Shown: positions 9,135 to 17,116 of the stretch, piece by piece
Layout of the letters: every line of letters starts with the position of its first letter
Numbering within the stretch: the stretch's first letter is position 1
From: Akkermansiaceae bacterium
GTDB taxonomy: Bacteria > Verrucomicrobiota > Verrucomicrobiia > Verrucomicrobiales > Akkermansiaceae
NCBI GenBank assembly: GCA_025354565.1
Contig: JANXMQ010000030.1
Span: forward strand, 1 to 50,532
Reading direction: 5' to 3'
Length of the DNA stretch: 50,532 nucleotides
Notes under the pieces: generated by a model
Told to the model about the DNA's origin: nothing
The model's database searches: none
The model's input: only the letters and a program-made list of their open reading frames with translations
Made by a program: the position numbers and the translations under genes

Positions 9135-9162
9135 GCGTCAAGCGGATTTGCAAAGCGAGCCA
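9135..9162 (-). promoter_or_regulatory. Second copy of the sulfatase leader
   Basis: This copy matches the leader at 5077-5104. It reads ATG-Ala-Arg-Phe-Ala-Asn-Pro-Leu-Asp-Ala followed by TGA, with the stop overlapping the sulfatase start as ATGA. The two leader frames share Ala-Arg-Phe and Pro-Leu. It occupies the whole gap between the PhoD-like stop and the sulfatase. Confidence 0.5.
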
Positions 9163-9164
9163 TT

Positions 9165-10022
9165 TCATCCATGCAGCCGCTGGAACTCGACCTGATGGAC
9201 GACTTTGCCCATGACATCGCGCAGCTCGAATTTCAAGTGCGAGGTTGCGCCCTCCGGATGGAGAGTCACTGATAGAAAGCCGCCAAGTTGACGGTGGAAT
9301 TGGTGGTAAGCCTTGTTCTCACCGGGCGAGCCTCCTGCGTGTTCGTCACTGGCCGGGCCGCAGCAGAATTCCCGCACCTTGGTGATGGGGTGAATGGAGT
9401 CGTATTGCCAATGGCGGTCGCCGCAGAGGATGAAGAAGTTTTCAGGAACCTGCTCCTGCATCCACTGCCGCAGCTCATTGCCTTCGTGTTGAAATCCGGA
9501 GTTGGAGTGATTGTCGCTTTTCCCGCTGGCTCGATCGGGCCCGATGATCGGGGTGGGGCTGACGAGGATCTTCCATGTCGCGCGACTTTCCATCACGGTT
9601 TGCTTGAACCATGCCTTTTGCGCCGCGCCCCAGATCGTTTTATCCGGGCCATCCGGGCTATTGTTAGGCGAGCGGTAGTCGCGCCCTTCGGTGAACCAGA
9701 GCTGAAGGTCGCGCCCCCAGCGGACCGTCCGATAGGTGACGCCTTGACCAATGGGTGCCTGCTGTTTGAAAATTTCCTCACCCTCGGCAAACGTGAATGC
9801 TCCTAACTTCTGCCCGGCCCAAGAGTCGTTCTTGAGGGTATCGTGGTCATCCTTCTGCCAATAGGTTGCCACACTGCGGTTGAACTCTACGAGACGCGGC
9901 AGGCTGAACATGCGCTCCCAGTGGAAGCGGGCGATAGAGGAGTTTTCGGCGCGCGGGGCATCGTTGTCGTAGTAAACCAGATCGCCGGAGAGCACGGCGA
10001 AGCGGGGTTTGAGCGCCAACAT
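9165..10022 (-). pseudogene. PhoD-like metallophosphatase, 5'-truncated or frameshifted
   Basis: The 285 codons from ATG 10022 start inside the domain at MLALKPRFAVLSGDLVYYDND, which contains the GD and DND metal ligands of PhoD-type alkaline phosphatases. KDDHD, GGDR-like (LCGDRHWQYDSIHP) and the late His motifs follow. The usual N-terminal 100 or more residues and signal peptide are missing. In-frame codons upstream (HIYPS) look genuine, but a TGA lies about 13 codons before the ATG. Another frame just upstream (FKDGFDILCADYLTF) looks equally plausible, suggesting a frameshift. A secreted phosphatase without an export signal is unlikely to work, so this is probably decayed. Confidence 0.6.
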
Positions 10023-10075
10023 CGAGGGGTAAATGTGAGGTAGTCGGCGCAGAGGATGTCAAAGCCGTCCTTGAA

Positions 10076-10201
10076 ATGAACCATAAACCAAATAACACCC
10101 CCGCCAAGGGCAAATGCTGGCGTTGTGGTTATCCGCTGACGCTTTCGTTCAAGGCGCTTGCGCTAGCCAGTCAGGTGAAAGTCACGCGGGCACCCACATA
10201 G
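10076..10201 (+). CDS. Possible 41-residue protein with a CxxC pair
   Basis: An ATG frame reads 41 codons and contains GKCWRCGYPL, a single CxxC knuckle. It lies between the truncated phosphatase and the azurin gene, on the opposite strand. No convincing ribosome-binding site or family was recognised. It may be a chance frame. Confidence 0.2.
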   Translation: MNHKPNNTPAKGKCWRCGYPLTLSFKALALASQVKVTRAPT

Positions 10202-10223
10202 AACGACTAGGTGCGGGAGAATG

Positions 10224-10676
10224 TTACTTGACCAGCAACACGCCTTTCATGCCTGCGGCAGTATGGCCAGGAAAGGAGCATACGAAGGGATAGCTTCCCG
10301 ATGCTGAAGGAGCGCTGAATGTGACACTCTTGCTTTCCTTGGGGCCAAGGATCGGAATGGAGGCGAGCACTTGCTTGGCTTGGGATTTGGGCTGATAGTT
10401 CTCAGCCTTGGCGGTCGCGGCGCTGTTGGCGTAGGCCATTGGATCGACACCGGCTTTAAGCAGGATCCAGTTGTGACCCATGGATTCCTTCGGGATGTTG
10501 CCATCATTCCTAAGTGTGACGGTAATTTTTTCACCCGGCTTGGCCTCGATTTTGGTCACGCTGAACTTCATGGTATCGAAGGCGCTGATCGCCACCGCTT
10601 TTGCATCCCCGGCGGTCAAACCGGTAATCGTGGTGAGCAGGAGCAGCGAGGTGATGATGATATTTTTAGTTTTCAT
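10224..10676 (-). CDS. Azurin-like periplasmic blue copper protein
   Basis: This 150-residue protein has a signal peptide (residues 1-22) and a cupredoxin domain. The type 1 copper ligands are visible: His68 in SMGHNW, Cys133 and His138 in FVCSFPGH, and Met143 in AAGMKG. Spacing and the NDGNIPKESMGHN motif are those of azurin rather than plastocyanin. It should carry single electrons in the periplasm. Its neighbour, in the same orientation and 106 bp upstream, encodes a monoheme cytochrome-porin, so the pair may form an electron route across the outer membrane. The export signal and all four ligands argue for a working protein. Confidence 0.92.
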   Translation of the reverse strand: MKTKNIIITSLLLLTTITGLTAGDAKAVAISAFDTMKFSVTKIEAKPGEKITVTLRNDGNIPKESMGHNWILLKAGVDPMAYANSAATAKAENYQPKSQAKQVLASIPILGPKESKSVTFSAPSASGSYPFVCSFPGHTAAGMKGVLLVK

Positions 10677-10730
10677 AATTCAATGGATTGAGACGTAACG
10701 ATGAGAAGATATTTTAGGAACCTATGTGAA

Positions 10731-10771
10731 GCTAATTCAAGTAGCGGAAAATTCCAACAGGCTAATTCAAG
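10731..10771 (-). promoter_or_regulatory. Two direct repeats upstream of the azurin gene
   Basis: The 11-mer GCTAATTCAAG occurs at 10731-10741 and 10761-10771, exactly 30 bp apart (about three helical turns). They lie 55-95 bp before the azurin ATG and just after the cytochrome-porin stop. This layout fits a regulator binding one face of the DNA. The regulator is unknown. Confidence 0.45.
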
Positions 10772-10782
10772 AAGACAAAACA

Positions 10783-12177
10783 TCAGAAGGCGATCCACGA
10801 CTGGAGATATAGCGTATTGTTGTCGCTGGCTCCCGCGCTCGTGCCGTTGAAGCGGTTATACATAACGTATTGAAGCGAGAGTTTCACGTTGCTCTTTGGC
10901 CAGAAGGATGGGCCGCCCGACTTATTGAGTGGCAGGTAGTTCAACTGCACGACCAGACCGTCGCTCAGCGGCGAGCCTTTCGCGCTCCCCGAGTAAAGCA
11001 ATGCATCATTGCTACCATCGCTGATGAAGTAGCCGATCGCGCCGCCGTAGGTCTTGTCGTAAAGATAATCCACCGTAGCCCGCATGGTCATCAGGTGGTC
11101 GGACGAGTTGCTGGTGAGGCCGAGCTTTTTGCTGGCGTCCCATTGTTGCGGTTCATAAAACACCGACATCAGGGCCGTGATATCATTATTGCCGATGGAG
11201 GTCTGAAACTGTGAGTCCAAGCCCCAGTCAACGAGATGATCCTTACCCATGCTGCTGTCGCGACCGGGATAGGTGTTGGCCGCCATTCCAAAAGTGCCAA
11301 CTTCCCAGGAATTATTGCCAAAGGTATTAGAGTATGCCAGACGCCAGTACGGCGCGATGTCCGCCAGTTGCGTTTCGCCACTGGGATCCACCCCCATGTT
11401 TTTTTGAAAACTGCTACTGAGGGTGCCATATCCGCCCAGATCGACATAAAAGTGATTGGCGATCATTGCGTAAACACCAAGCCCCAGCACTGTTTGCCCA
11501 ACACCTCCATCAATCAGCGTGGCCCCATCCGGTGTCGGTGCGAGCGCCGAACTGCTGAAGGGAAAGCCCCATGCGGGTGCGGTATTCCAAGGGTCCTGCA
11601 TCGTGGGATTGTTATTGACATAGGCACCGTAGGTCAGTGATTGGCCGCCCAAGGTCGCGGTGTCTGCATAGCGGATTTCGGCGTTATCCCAAGACCATGC
11701 TTTGTCCACACCACTGTAGGTGGTTTGGATGAAAGTCCCAAACTTATTCAGGAAAGGCGCGGCCGTCGGGCCGAACAGAGTTTCTGCATATGGCCCGAAC
11801 AATCTTCCGCTATAAAAGACGCTCACCTGATCAACTGCAAAATTGTCATTGCGCTTGAAGCCGGATGCCGGAGAGGCGGCCTGATCTTTGTCGGTATGGG
11901 TAAAGGATGGCTGCAACATGACCGACAGCGGAGGAAGCACGGTCTGATTGGCACCGAGGGTGTAGCCGCTGAGTTTGAACTGACGACCGAAGTCCGTTAG
12001 GATCGGAAACTCGGTATGACAGACGATGCATGACATGCCAGTCTCCCGGGCAAAACTCGGCACCGCATGAGCCGTGGTAGCGAGCGCGATGACGCTGATT
12101 AAAGCTGCCCCAAGGAGATGAAAAGAACGGGTGTTTTGCTGGTTCACATTGGGCGATGCAAGGGTATTTTTAATCAT
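10783..12177 (-). CDS. Cyc2-like fused monoheme cytochrome and outer-membrane porin
   Basis: From ATG 12177 the protein has 464 residues. A signal peptide ends near AHA38. Directly after it comes SFARETGMSCIVCH, with the heme motif CIVCH at residues 50-54 and then TEFPILTDFGRQFKLSGY. The rest is a beta-barrel of alternating aromatic and polar strands ending LQSWIAF with a terminal Phe, as in outer-membrane proteins. A single N-terminal heme fused to a porin is the design of Cyc2, the outer-membrane iron oxidase of iron-oxidising bacteria. The adjacent azurin parallels the Cyc2 and rusticyanin pairing. The longer frame to 12399 is not needed. The substrate, iron or otherwise, is inference, and the protein could be a relative with another donor. 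Confidence 0.62.
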   Translation of the reverse strand: MIKNTLASPNVNQQNTRSFHLLGAALISVIALATTAHAVPSFARETGMSCIVCHTEFPILTDFGRQFKLSGYTLGANQTVLPPLSVMLQPSFTHTDKDQAASPASGFKRNDNFAVDQVSVFYSGRLFGPYAETLFGPTAAPFLNKFGTFIQTTYSGVDKAWSWDNAEIRYADTATLGGQSLTYGAYVNNNPTMQDPWNTAPAWGFPFSSSALAPTPDGATLIDGGVGQTVLGLGVYAMIANHFYVDLGGYGTLSSSFQKNMGVDPSGETQLADIAPYWRLAYSNTFGNNSWEVGTFGMAANTYPGRDSSMGKDHLVDWGLDSQFQTSIGNNDITALMSVFYEPQQWDASKKLGLTSNSSDHLMTMRATVDYLYDKTYGGAIGYFISDGSNDALLYSGSAKGSPLSDGLVVQLNYLPLNKSGGPSFWPKSNVKLSLQYVMYNRFNGTSAGASDNNTLYLQSWIAF

Positions 12178-12432
12178 AACATTGATGGTTTTGTGAAAGT
12201 AACGGGTTACATCTGGAAAGTAACTTTGAGCGAGAAGGTGGAAAATAAATCGGCCACTTAATTTCATCCAATAAATGAATGTGGGGACTGATGATTTTTC
12301 GCGCAAGTAAAAATTATCTCGATTAGTAACCGTTCGGTAATAATTCATCCAAGCGCCTGCCGGATGCTCTTTCTGGATGCCGACTTCCCACGCTTGCATC
12401 GGCAGGTGCTATCGGCTATCCCACATCCAGCC

Positions 12433-12852
12433 ATGACACACGTACCGCTCTCCGCCTATCAAGAAACTCTCGGCATGATCTATTTCGCCAGAATGTTGAG
12501 TAAAATCCGGCTTCATGCGGTAGGCGATCTACGGGAGGATTTCCACGAAAATCTCGGCACCGGACTCGATGGCCGCTGCGTCGATTTCCTGCGGGTCAGC
12601 TATGCCGATTTGTGCGCCCAGCTGCTGTCAGGTGGCGACGACGAAGAGCTTCTCCGCTGGTGTTATACAAACGGCCGGGAACTCAGCACGGGCGACCTTT
12701 TTATCTGGAACCAGTATTTGCGAAAAGTCGGCTGGAACGATGGGGTTTCGGAAATTCTGGTGCGCCGGAAGCAAGAAAGCGGGCTCGCAGGGCACACTGA
12801 AATCCAAACGATGGTGGATTACTTCGATTACGACGAGGGCCGGAAAAGCTGA
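12433..12852 (+). CDS. DUF5069 family protein
   Basis: The start at ATG 12433 gives 139 residues beginning MTHVPLSAYQETLGMIYFARML, the usual opening of DUF5069. The family phrase GTGLDGRCVDFLRVSYADL follows, with a C-terminal HTEIQTMVDYFDYDEGR. The family is common in Verrucomicrobia and has no known function. The protein is small, soluble and without an export signal. It is transcribed divergently from the cytochrome-porin gene, sharing a 255-bp upstream region in which no clear promoter was identified. Confidence 0.8.
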   Translation: MTHVPLSAYQETLGMIYFARMLSKIRLHAVGDLREDFHENLGTGLDGRCVDFLRVSYADLCAQLLSGGDDEELLRWCYTNGRELSTGDLFIWNQYLRKVGWNDGVSEILVRRKQESGLAGHTEIQTMVDYFDYDEGRKS

Positions 12853-12887
12853 GATCCGCCGAAACATGGCGCGAGCTCTGAGAAATT

Positions 12888-13547
12888 ATGGAAAAATCCG
12901 CGTTTCCCGTGAAGCGCCTGTTGCCATCATTCAGGAATGCTGATACCCATTTTTCAATGGGCCGGGCAATGCCGCAACTTGAATTCCGCTGGACCTCGTG
13001 GTTCCGCGTCCTACCGACCCCGCAGGCCCCGAAGACGAAGCCCGTGCGCGATGACAGCGGCCTGACCGCATGGTGCGCGGAAGCAGCGAAAACCCTCGCG
13101 CTTACCGAGCTGGCGAGGAAGGTCCGGGTGTCTTGGAACCCTCGGATGCAAACGACCGCAGGCCGTGCTTGGTGGCCGGATCGGTCGATCGAGCTGAATC
13201 CGAAGCTGCGGGAATGCGAGCCGGAGGAACTCTGGCGGACGCTGAAACACGAGCTCGCCCACCTCGTCGCCTTCGAGCGCAGCGGTCGCCGCCGCATTGA
13301 GCCGCATGGCCCGGAGTGGCAGACGGCGTGCCGCGATCTGGGGATTCCCGGCGAGCTGCCGTTTCACACGCTGCCCTTCAAACGCCGCCGCATGAAACGC
13401 AACCATGCCTATGTCTGCTCTAACTGTTTTGCCGTGATCCACCGCGTCAGGCCGATCAAGCGGGCGGTCGCCTGTTATGACTGCTGCCGGAAATTCAACG
13501 CGGGTGCCTATCACGACCGCTTCCGCCTGATTAAAAACAAGGTGTGA
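12888..13547 (+). CDS. SprT-like zinc metallopeptidase domain protein
   Basis: The frame of 219 codons contains KHELAHLVAFER, the HExxH zinc-peptidase motif of the SprT/Spartan family, followed by an HGPEW motif with the third His ligand. A C-terminal zinc ribbon has CSNC and CYDC pairs. Proteins of this type act on DNA-protein crosslinks in eukaryotes; the bacterial role is unclear. The start is uncertain: ATG 12888 has a weak purine stretch before it, while ATGs at 12957 and 12969 would remove a poorly conserved N-terminus. Confidence 0.82.
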   Translation: MEKSAFPVKRLLPSFRNADTHFSMGRAMPQLEFRWTSWFRVLPTPQAPKTKPVRDDSGLTAWCAEAAKTLALTELARKVRVSWNPRMQTTAGRAWWPDRSIELNPKLRECEPEELWRTLKHELAHLVAFERSGRRRIEPHGPEWQTACRDLGIPGELPFHTLPFKRRRMKRNHAYVCSNCFAVIHRVRPIKRAVACYDCCRKFNAGAYHDRFRLIKNKV

Positions 13548-13553
13548 ATTTTC

Positions 13554-14219
13554 TCAATCCCGATCCGCGACGAACAGGGTGTGCGTGAAACGCTTGGCTT
13601 GTGGGTAGGCCTTCGCGCTGATGCATTCGACGTGTTTGAAACTACCCTCCAACGTGCGGGCGAAGGCTTTGTCCGGATGCGCGGACCAGAAAATGACGCG
13701 GCCACCAGGCTCCAGCGCGGCTTTGACCCGCTTGATGCCCGCGCCTGTGTAGAGCCGCTCGTTGCCTTTCTGGACGAAGGGGTCCGGGCCGTTGTCCACA
13801 TCTAACAATATCGCGTGGTAGCGCCCGCTATGGGGTCCCAGCAGATCATGGACATCGCCGACGTGGATGCGGACCCGTGGCTCGTCCAGCAATTTTCCGT
13901 TCACTTCGGACAGAAATTCGCGGTTCCAAGCGACCACTTCGGGCAGGAGTTCCGCGACCTCGACGACGGCGTCCTTGCCTGTTAGAGCGAGCACGCGTTT
14001 GAGCGTGAAACCGAAGCCCAGCCCGCCGATGAGGATGCGTGGCCTTGCGGGCAGCCGGGCGCAGGCGAGTTCCGCCATTTGCTCCTCAGACGCGGACGCA
14101 GTGGTGCTCATCAATTGCAGCCCGGCGACCTTGAGGAAATGGTGGCCATCGTGCTCGTGGAGCGTGAGCCGCGCACCGTCCGGGGTGGTGCAAGTGGCAA
14201 GCGTGCGGGTGATTTTCAT
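13554..14219 (-). CDS. Spermidine-synthase-like methyltransferase-fold protein
   Basis: ATG 14219 gives 221 residues. The core has the SAM-fold glycine loop ILIGGLGFGFTLKRVL, the acidic loop VVEVAELLPEVVAWN, and LLDVDNGPDPFVQ after a third strand. These match the spermidine synthase-like family, but the aminopropyl-acceptor residues are not clearly present. It may be a methyltransferase of unknown target. It converges with the SprT-like gene, with 6 bp between their stops. Confidence 0.65.
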   Translation of the reverse strand: MKITRTLATCTTPDGARLTLHEHDGHHFLKVAGLQLMSTTASASEEQMAELACARLPARPRILIGGLGFGFTLKRVLALTGKDAVVEVAELLPEVVAWNREFLSEVNGKLLDEPRVRIHVGDVHDLLGPHSGRYHAILLDVDNGPDPFVQKGNERLYTGAGIKRVKAALEPGGRVIFWSAHPDKAFARTLEGSFKHVECISAKAYPQAKRFTHTLFVADRD

Positions 14220-14417
14220 AACGGGGAAAACGAACGGGGCAGGCGGATCATCACCAGCAGTTTTCCCCGGAGCAACCCATTCGCGCAGGATGATCGGACT
14301 TTTTGAAATGGTTGGGTTCCCCAAAATGTTCGTGAGTCATTGGTTTTCAATAAAATGGACAAATCATGATGAGGCTTGCGTGGGGGGCTGTCGCGGGCCA
14401 AGATTTTCCCCCAAATT

Positions 14418-15665
14418 ATGAACGAACGACGCGTCGTCATCACCGGCATCGGCTGTATCACCCCACTTGGCAACGACCTGACCACCACTTGGGACGGACT
14501 CAAAGCAGGCCGGAGTGGCATCAGAACCATTACGAATATCGATCCCACGCCCTTTGATTGCAGGATTGCGGGGGAGGTTTTGAACTTCGAACCCGATGGC
14601 TATTTCGGCGTGCCCAAAGATGCCCGGCGCTCGGATCGCTATGTCCAGCTCGCCGTCGCGGCTTCGAAAATGGCGATGGGTGACTCGGGCGTCGATGTTT
14701 CAAAAATCGATCCCCGACGCTTCGGCGTGATGGTCGGCAGCGGCATCGGCGGACTTTCCACGCTGGAACGCGAGCACGGGACCTACATGACCAAAGGCCC
14801 CAAGCGGGTTTCTCCGTTCACGATTCCGATGATGATTTCTAACATCGCTAGCGGCATCATCTCCATGGAGTTCGGCCTGCTCGGGCCTAACATGGTAATC
14901 GTCACCGCCTGCGCGACCTCGAACCACAACATCGGCGAGGCATGGCGCATCATCAAATTCGGCGATGCAGATGCCTTCCTCTGCGGCGGTGCGGAAGCGG
15001 CGGTCCTGCCGATGGGCCTCTCCGGTTTCGCTAACATGAAAGCGCTCAGCACCCGCAATGACGAGCCCGCCCGCGCCTCCCGGCCATTTGACCGGGACCG
15101 CGATGGCTTCGTCATGGGCGAGGGGGCCGGCGTGGTCGTCATCGAGGAATTGGAACATGCGAAAAAGCGCGGGGCGAAAATTTACGCGGAGCTGATCGGC
15201 TATGGTGTTAGTGCGGACGCCTATCATCTCAGCGCCCCGTCGCCCGACGGCAGCGGACCGGCCTATGCCATCGGCATGGCGCTGCGCCACGGGCGGAAAA
15301 ATCCCGAAGACGTCGGCTACCTCAACGCCCACGCCACCTCCACCGGCCTCGGCGACATCGCGGAAACCAAGGCCATCAAGCTGGCCTTCGGTGACTACGC
15401 GAAGAACGGCCTGATGGTCAGTTCCACCAAGTCGATGACCGGCCACATGCTCGGCGCGGCTGGCGGCGTGGAGCTCATCGCCAGCGTCATGGCCATCCGG
15501 GACAGCGTGATTCCACCAACCATCAACGTGGACAATCAGGACCCGGAATGTGATCTGGATGTGGTGCCAAACGTCGCCCGCGAGATCCCCGTCAAGGTCG
15601 CCCTCAGCAACAGCTTCGGCTTCGGCGGCCACAACGCATCCGTGCTTGTTAGTAAATTCGAGTGA
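14418..15665 (+). CDS. fabF: 3-oxoacyl-ACP synthase II
   Basis: ATG 14418 (MNERRVVITGIGCITPLGND) gives 415 residues, the usual length for FabF. The catalytic Cys165 lies in VTACATS, and both His ligands are present in HATSTGLGD and GHMLGAAGG. The C-terminal SNSFGFGGHNASV loop is intact. It elongates acyl-ACP by Claisen condensation with malonyl-ACP in fatty acid synthesis. A possible upstream start at 14376 adds residues that do not fit the family. The stop overlaps the start of the next gene, so the two are probably translated together. Confidence 0.95.
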   Translation: MNERRVVITGIGCITPLGNDLTTTWDGLKAGRSGIRTITNIDPTPFDCRIAGEVLNFEPDGYFGVPKDARRSDRYVQLAVAASKMAMGDSGVDVSKIDPRRFGVMVGSGIGGLSTLEREHGTYMTKGPKRVSPFTIPMMISNIASGIISMEFGLLGPNMVIVTACATSNHNIGEAWRIIKFGDADAFLCGGAEAAVLPMGLSGFANMKALSTRNDEPARASRPFDRDRDGFVMGEGAGVVVIEELEHAKKRGAKIYAELIGYGVSADAYHLSAPSPDGSGPAYAIGMALRHGRKNPEDVGYLNAHATSTGLGDIAETKAIKLAFGDYAKNGLMVSSTKSMTGHMLGAAGGVELIASVMAIRDSVIPPTINVDNQDPECDLDVVPNVAREIPVKVALSNSFGFGGHNASVLVSKFE

Positions 15666-16060
15666 TGGAAAATCCCGTGCATCGGCAGACGGGCGTTGTC
15701 GCATTCGGCGAGACCGACGCCAGCGGTTGGATGCATTTTCCGAACATTTTCAAATACGTCGAAACCGCCGAGCACGCGTTCCTGCGATCCCGTGGGATTT
15801 TGGTTTTTGACCGCGCGGCAGGTGGCTGGCCTCGGGTGAATGTTGCCTGCGATTTCAAACGACCCTTCCATTGCGGCGATGTTTATGAAGTGCTGCTAGA
15901 AATCTCGCGGCTCGGTGCATCGTCGGTCACGTGGAATTTCAAAGTCCTTAATGCCGTCGGTGAAATCGCCGCTTCCGGCAGCATGACAAACGTGCGCGTC
16001 GATCACGAAGGCCGACCGAAACGGATCAGCGATGACGAGCGGGCCAAACTGGCGGAATAA
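15665..16060 (+). CDS. Acyl-CoA/ACP thioesterase of the 4HBT (YbgC-like) family
   Basis: The 131 codons from ATG 15665 show the hotdog-fold opening FGETDASGWMHFPNIFKYVE, where the Asp of ETDASG is the YbgC-type catalytic residue (usually D-x-x-G). ACDFKRPFHCGD and ISRLGASSVTWNF follow. It should hydrolyse acyl thioesters. The start overlaps the fabF stop by one base, suggesting one transcript and a link with lipid synthesis. Confidence 0.85.
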   Translation: MENPVHRQTGVVAFGETDASGWMHFPNIFKYVETAEHAFLRSRGILVFDRAAGGWPRVNVACDFKRPFHCGDVYEVLLEISRLGASSVTWNFKVLNAVGEIAASGSMTNVRVDHEGRPKRISDDERAKLAE

Positions 16061-16078
16061 ATTCCGCGCTCCAATTTC

Positions 16079-16774
16079 ATGGAATCCACTCCCGAAATCA
16101 CCGGCCGCATCATTCTCGTCCCGACGCCGATTGGCAATCTAACGGACATCACCCTGCGTGCTCTGGAAATCCTCCGCAGTGCCGACCGCATCGCTTGTGA
16201 GGACACGCGACACTCGGGCCAACTGTTAGCCCGCCACGGTATTTCCGGAAAGCCGTTAGTTTCCCTGCATGAACACAACGAAGCCCGCCGCGCGCCCGAA
16301 CTGATAGCCGCCGCCAGGGCCGGGGAAACCGTCGCCGTCATCAGCGACGCCGGGATGCCCGGCATCTCGGACCCCGGCTATCGTCTGGTGCAGGCCTGCA
16401 TCGAGTCCGGAACCCCATTCGAAGTCCTGCCCGGTCCCTCCGCGGTCATCACTGCGCTCATCGGCTCCGGGTTTCCCTGCCATGCCTTCCGTTTCGGCGG
16501 CTTCCTCTCGGTGAAATCCGGCAAGCGCCGCAGCGCCCTAACAGCCGCGCTGGCGTCACAGGAAACCGGGATTTTCTTCGAGTCGCCCCACCGGATTATT
16601 TCCACGCTGGAAATTCTAACCGGGATCGATCCCACCGCGCGCACCTGCGTCGCCCGTGAGTTGACGAAAAAATTCGAGACCTATCACCGTGGCACAGCCG
16701 CCGAAGTGCTGGTCTATTTCCAAGCCCACCCGCCCAAAGGCGAGATCGTCCTCCTCGTGCACGGGGCAGACTAA
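16079..16774 (+). CDS. rsmI: 16S rRNA (cytidine1402-2'-O)-methyltransferase
   Basis: This 231-residue protein has the RsmI signatures VPTPIGNLTDITLRALEIL, CEDTRHSG, SLHEHNE and VISDAGMPGISDPGYRLV, and ends with the KGEIVLLV strand. It uses SAM to methylate the 2'-OH of C1402 in 16S rRNA. It is slightly shorter than E. coli RsmI. It lies 18 bp after the thioesterase gene. All its TTA codons and all its CTA codons fall inside GTTAG or CTAAC pentamers (see findings). Confidence 0.95.
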   Translation: MESTPEITGRIILVPTPIGNLTDITLRALEILRSADRIACEDTRHSGQLLARHGISGKPLVSLHEHNEARRAPELIAAARAGETVAVISDAGMPGISDPGYRLVQACIESGTPFEVLPGPSAVITALIGSGFPCHAFRFGGFLSVKSGKRRSALTAALASQETGIFFESPHRIISTLEILTGIDPTARTCVARELTKKFETYHRGTAAEVLVYFQAHPPKGEIVLLVHGAD

Positions 16775-16781
16775 CGGACTG

Positions 16782-17112
16782 CGAATCCAGAGTCCGCGAT
16801 AGCGGGCCTTAAACCTAGAAAAGAAAATTGAACCACAGATAGCGCAGATAAACACAGATAATGAAAGATTTAAGGAATTTGAGGTAATCACCCCGAGGGT
16901 GAGTGTCGCGTCTTTCGTAACTCGCTTCTTATCCGTGCCCTCTGTGTAATCCGTGGTTCCTATCTTCCTGTTAAGGTTAAATAAAGCGGCGAAGCCCTGA
17001 CCGGCTGGCCCATAGGCAAATTCATTTCGCCTGTCCATGCGGGGTCAATGCAGAGCGGCCAGTCTCATCCCATTGACACTTCATGGACATGCGAAATGAA
17101 TTTCGCGGTCCT
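16782..17112. repeat. Left terminal inverted repeat around the VapBC unit
   Basis: Reading inward, this copy has CCGCGATAGCGGGC (from 16794), a run through GACCGGCTGGCCCATAGGC, and an 86-bp hairpin at 17018-17103. In the hairpin, TCGCCTGTCCATG pairs with CATGGACATGCGA, and GTCAATG pairs with CATTGAC. The reverse complement of the whole, minus an insertion of about 160 bp, matches 17838-18010. It lies between rsmI and the toxin gene. Confidence 0.75.
16807..16975. mobile_element. Short nested element inside the left inverted repeat
   Basis: Compared with the right copy, this copy is interrupted after CGGGCCTTAAA and resumes at TTAAATAAAGCGGCG. The insert begins and ends with CCTTAA/TTAAGG and carries GAACCACAGAT near its left end and ATCCGTGGTTC near its right end. 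It has no coding frame. It looks like a small non-autonomous inverted-repeat element. Confidence 0.55.
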
Positions 17113-17116
17113 TCTT

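Noticed and set aside
14700-15704. Minus-strand frame of 334 codons opposite fabF
   Set aside because: It is the shadow of a well-conserved fabF gene in GC-rich DNA; composition is unusual (His, Asp and Gly rich).
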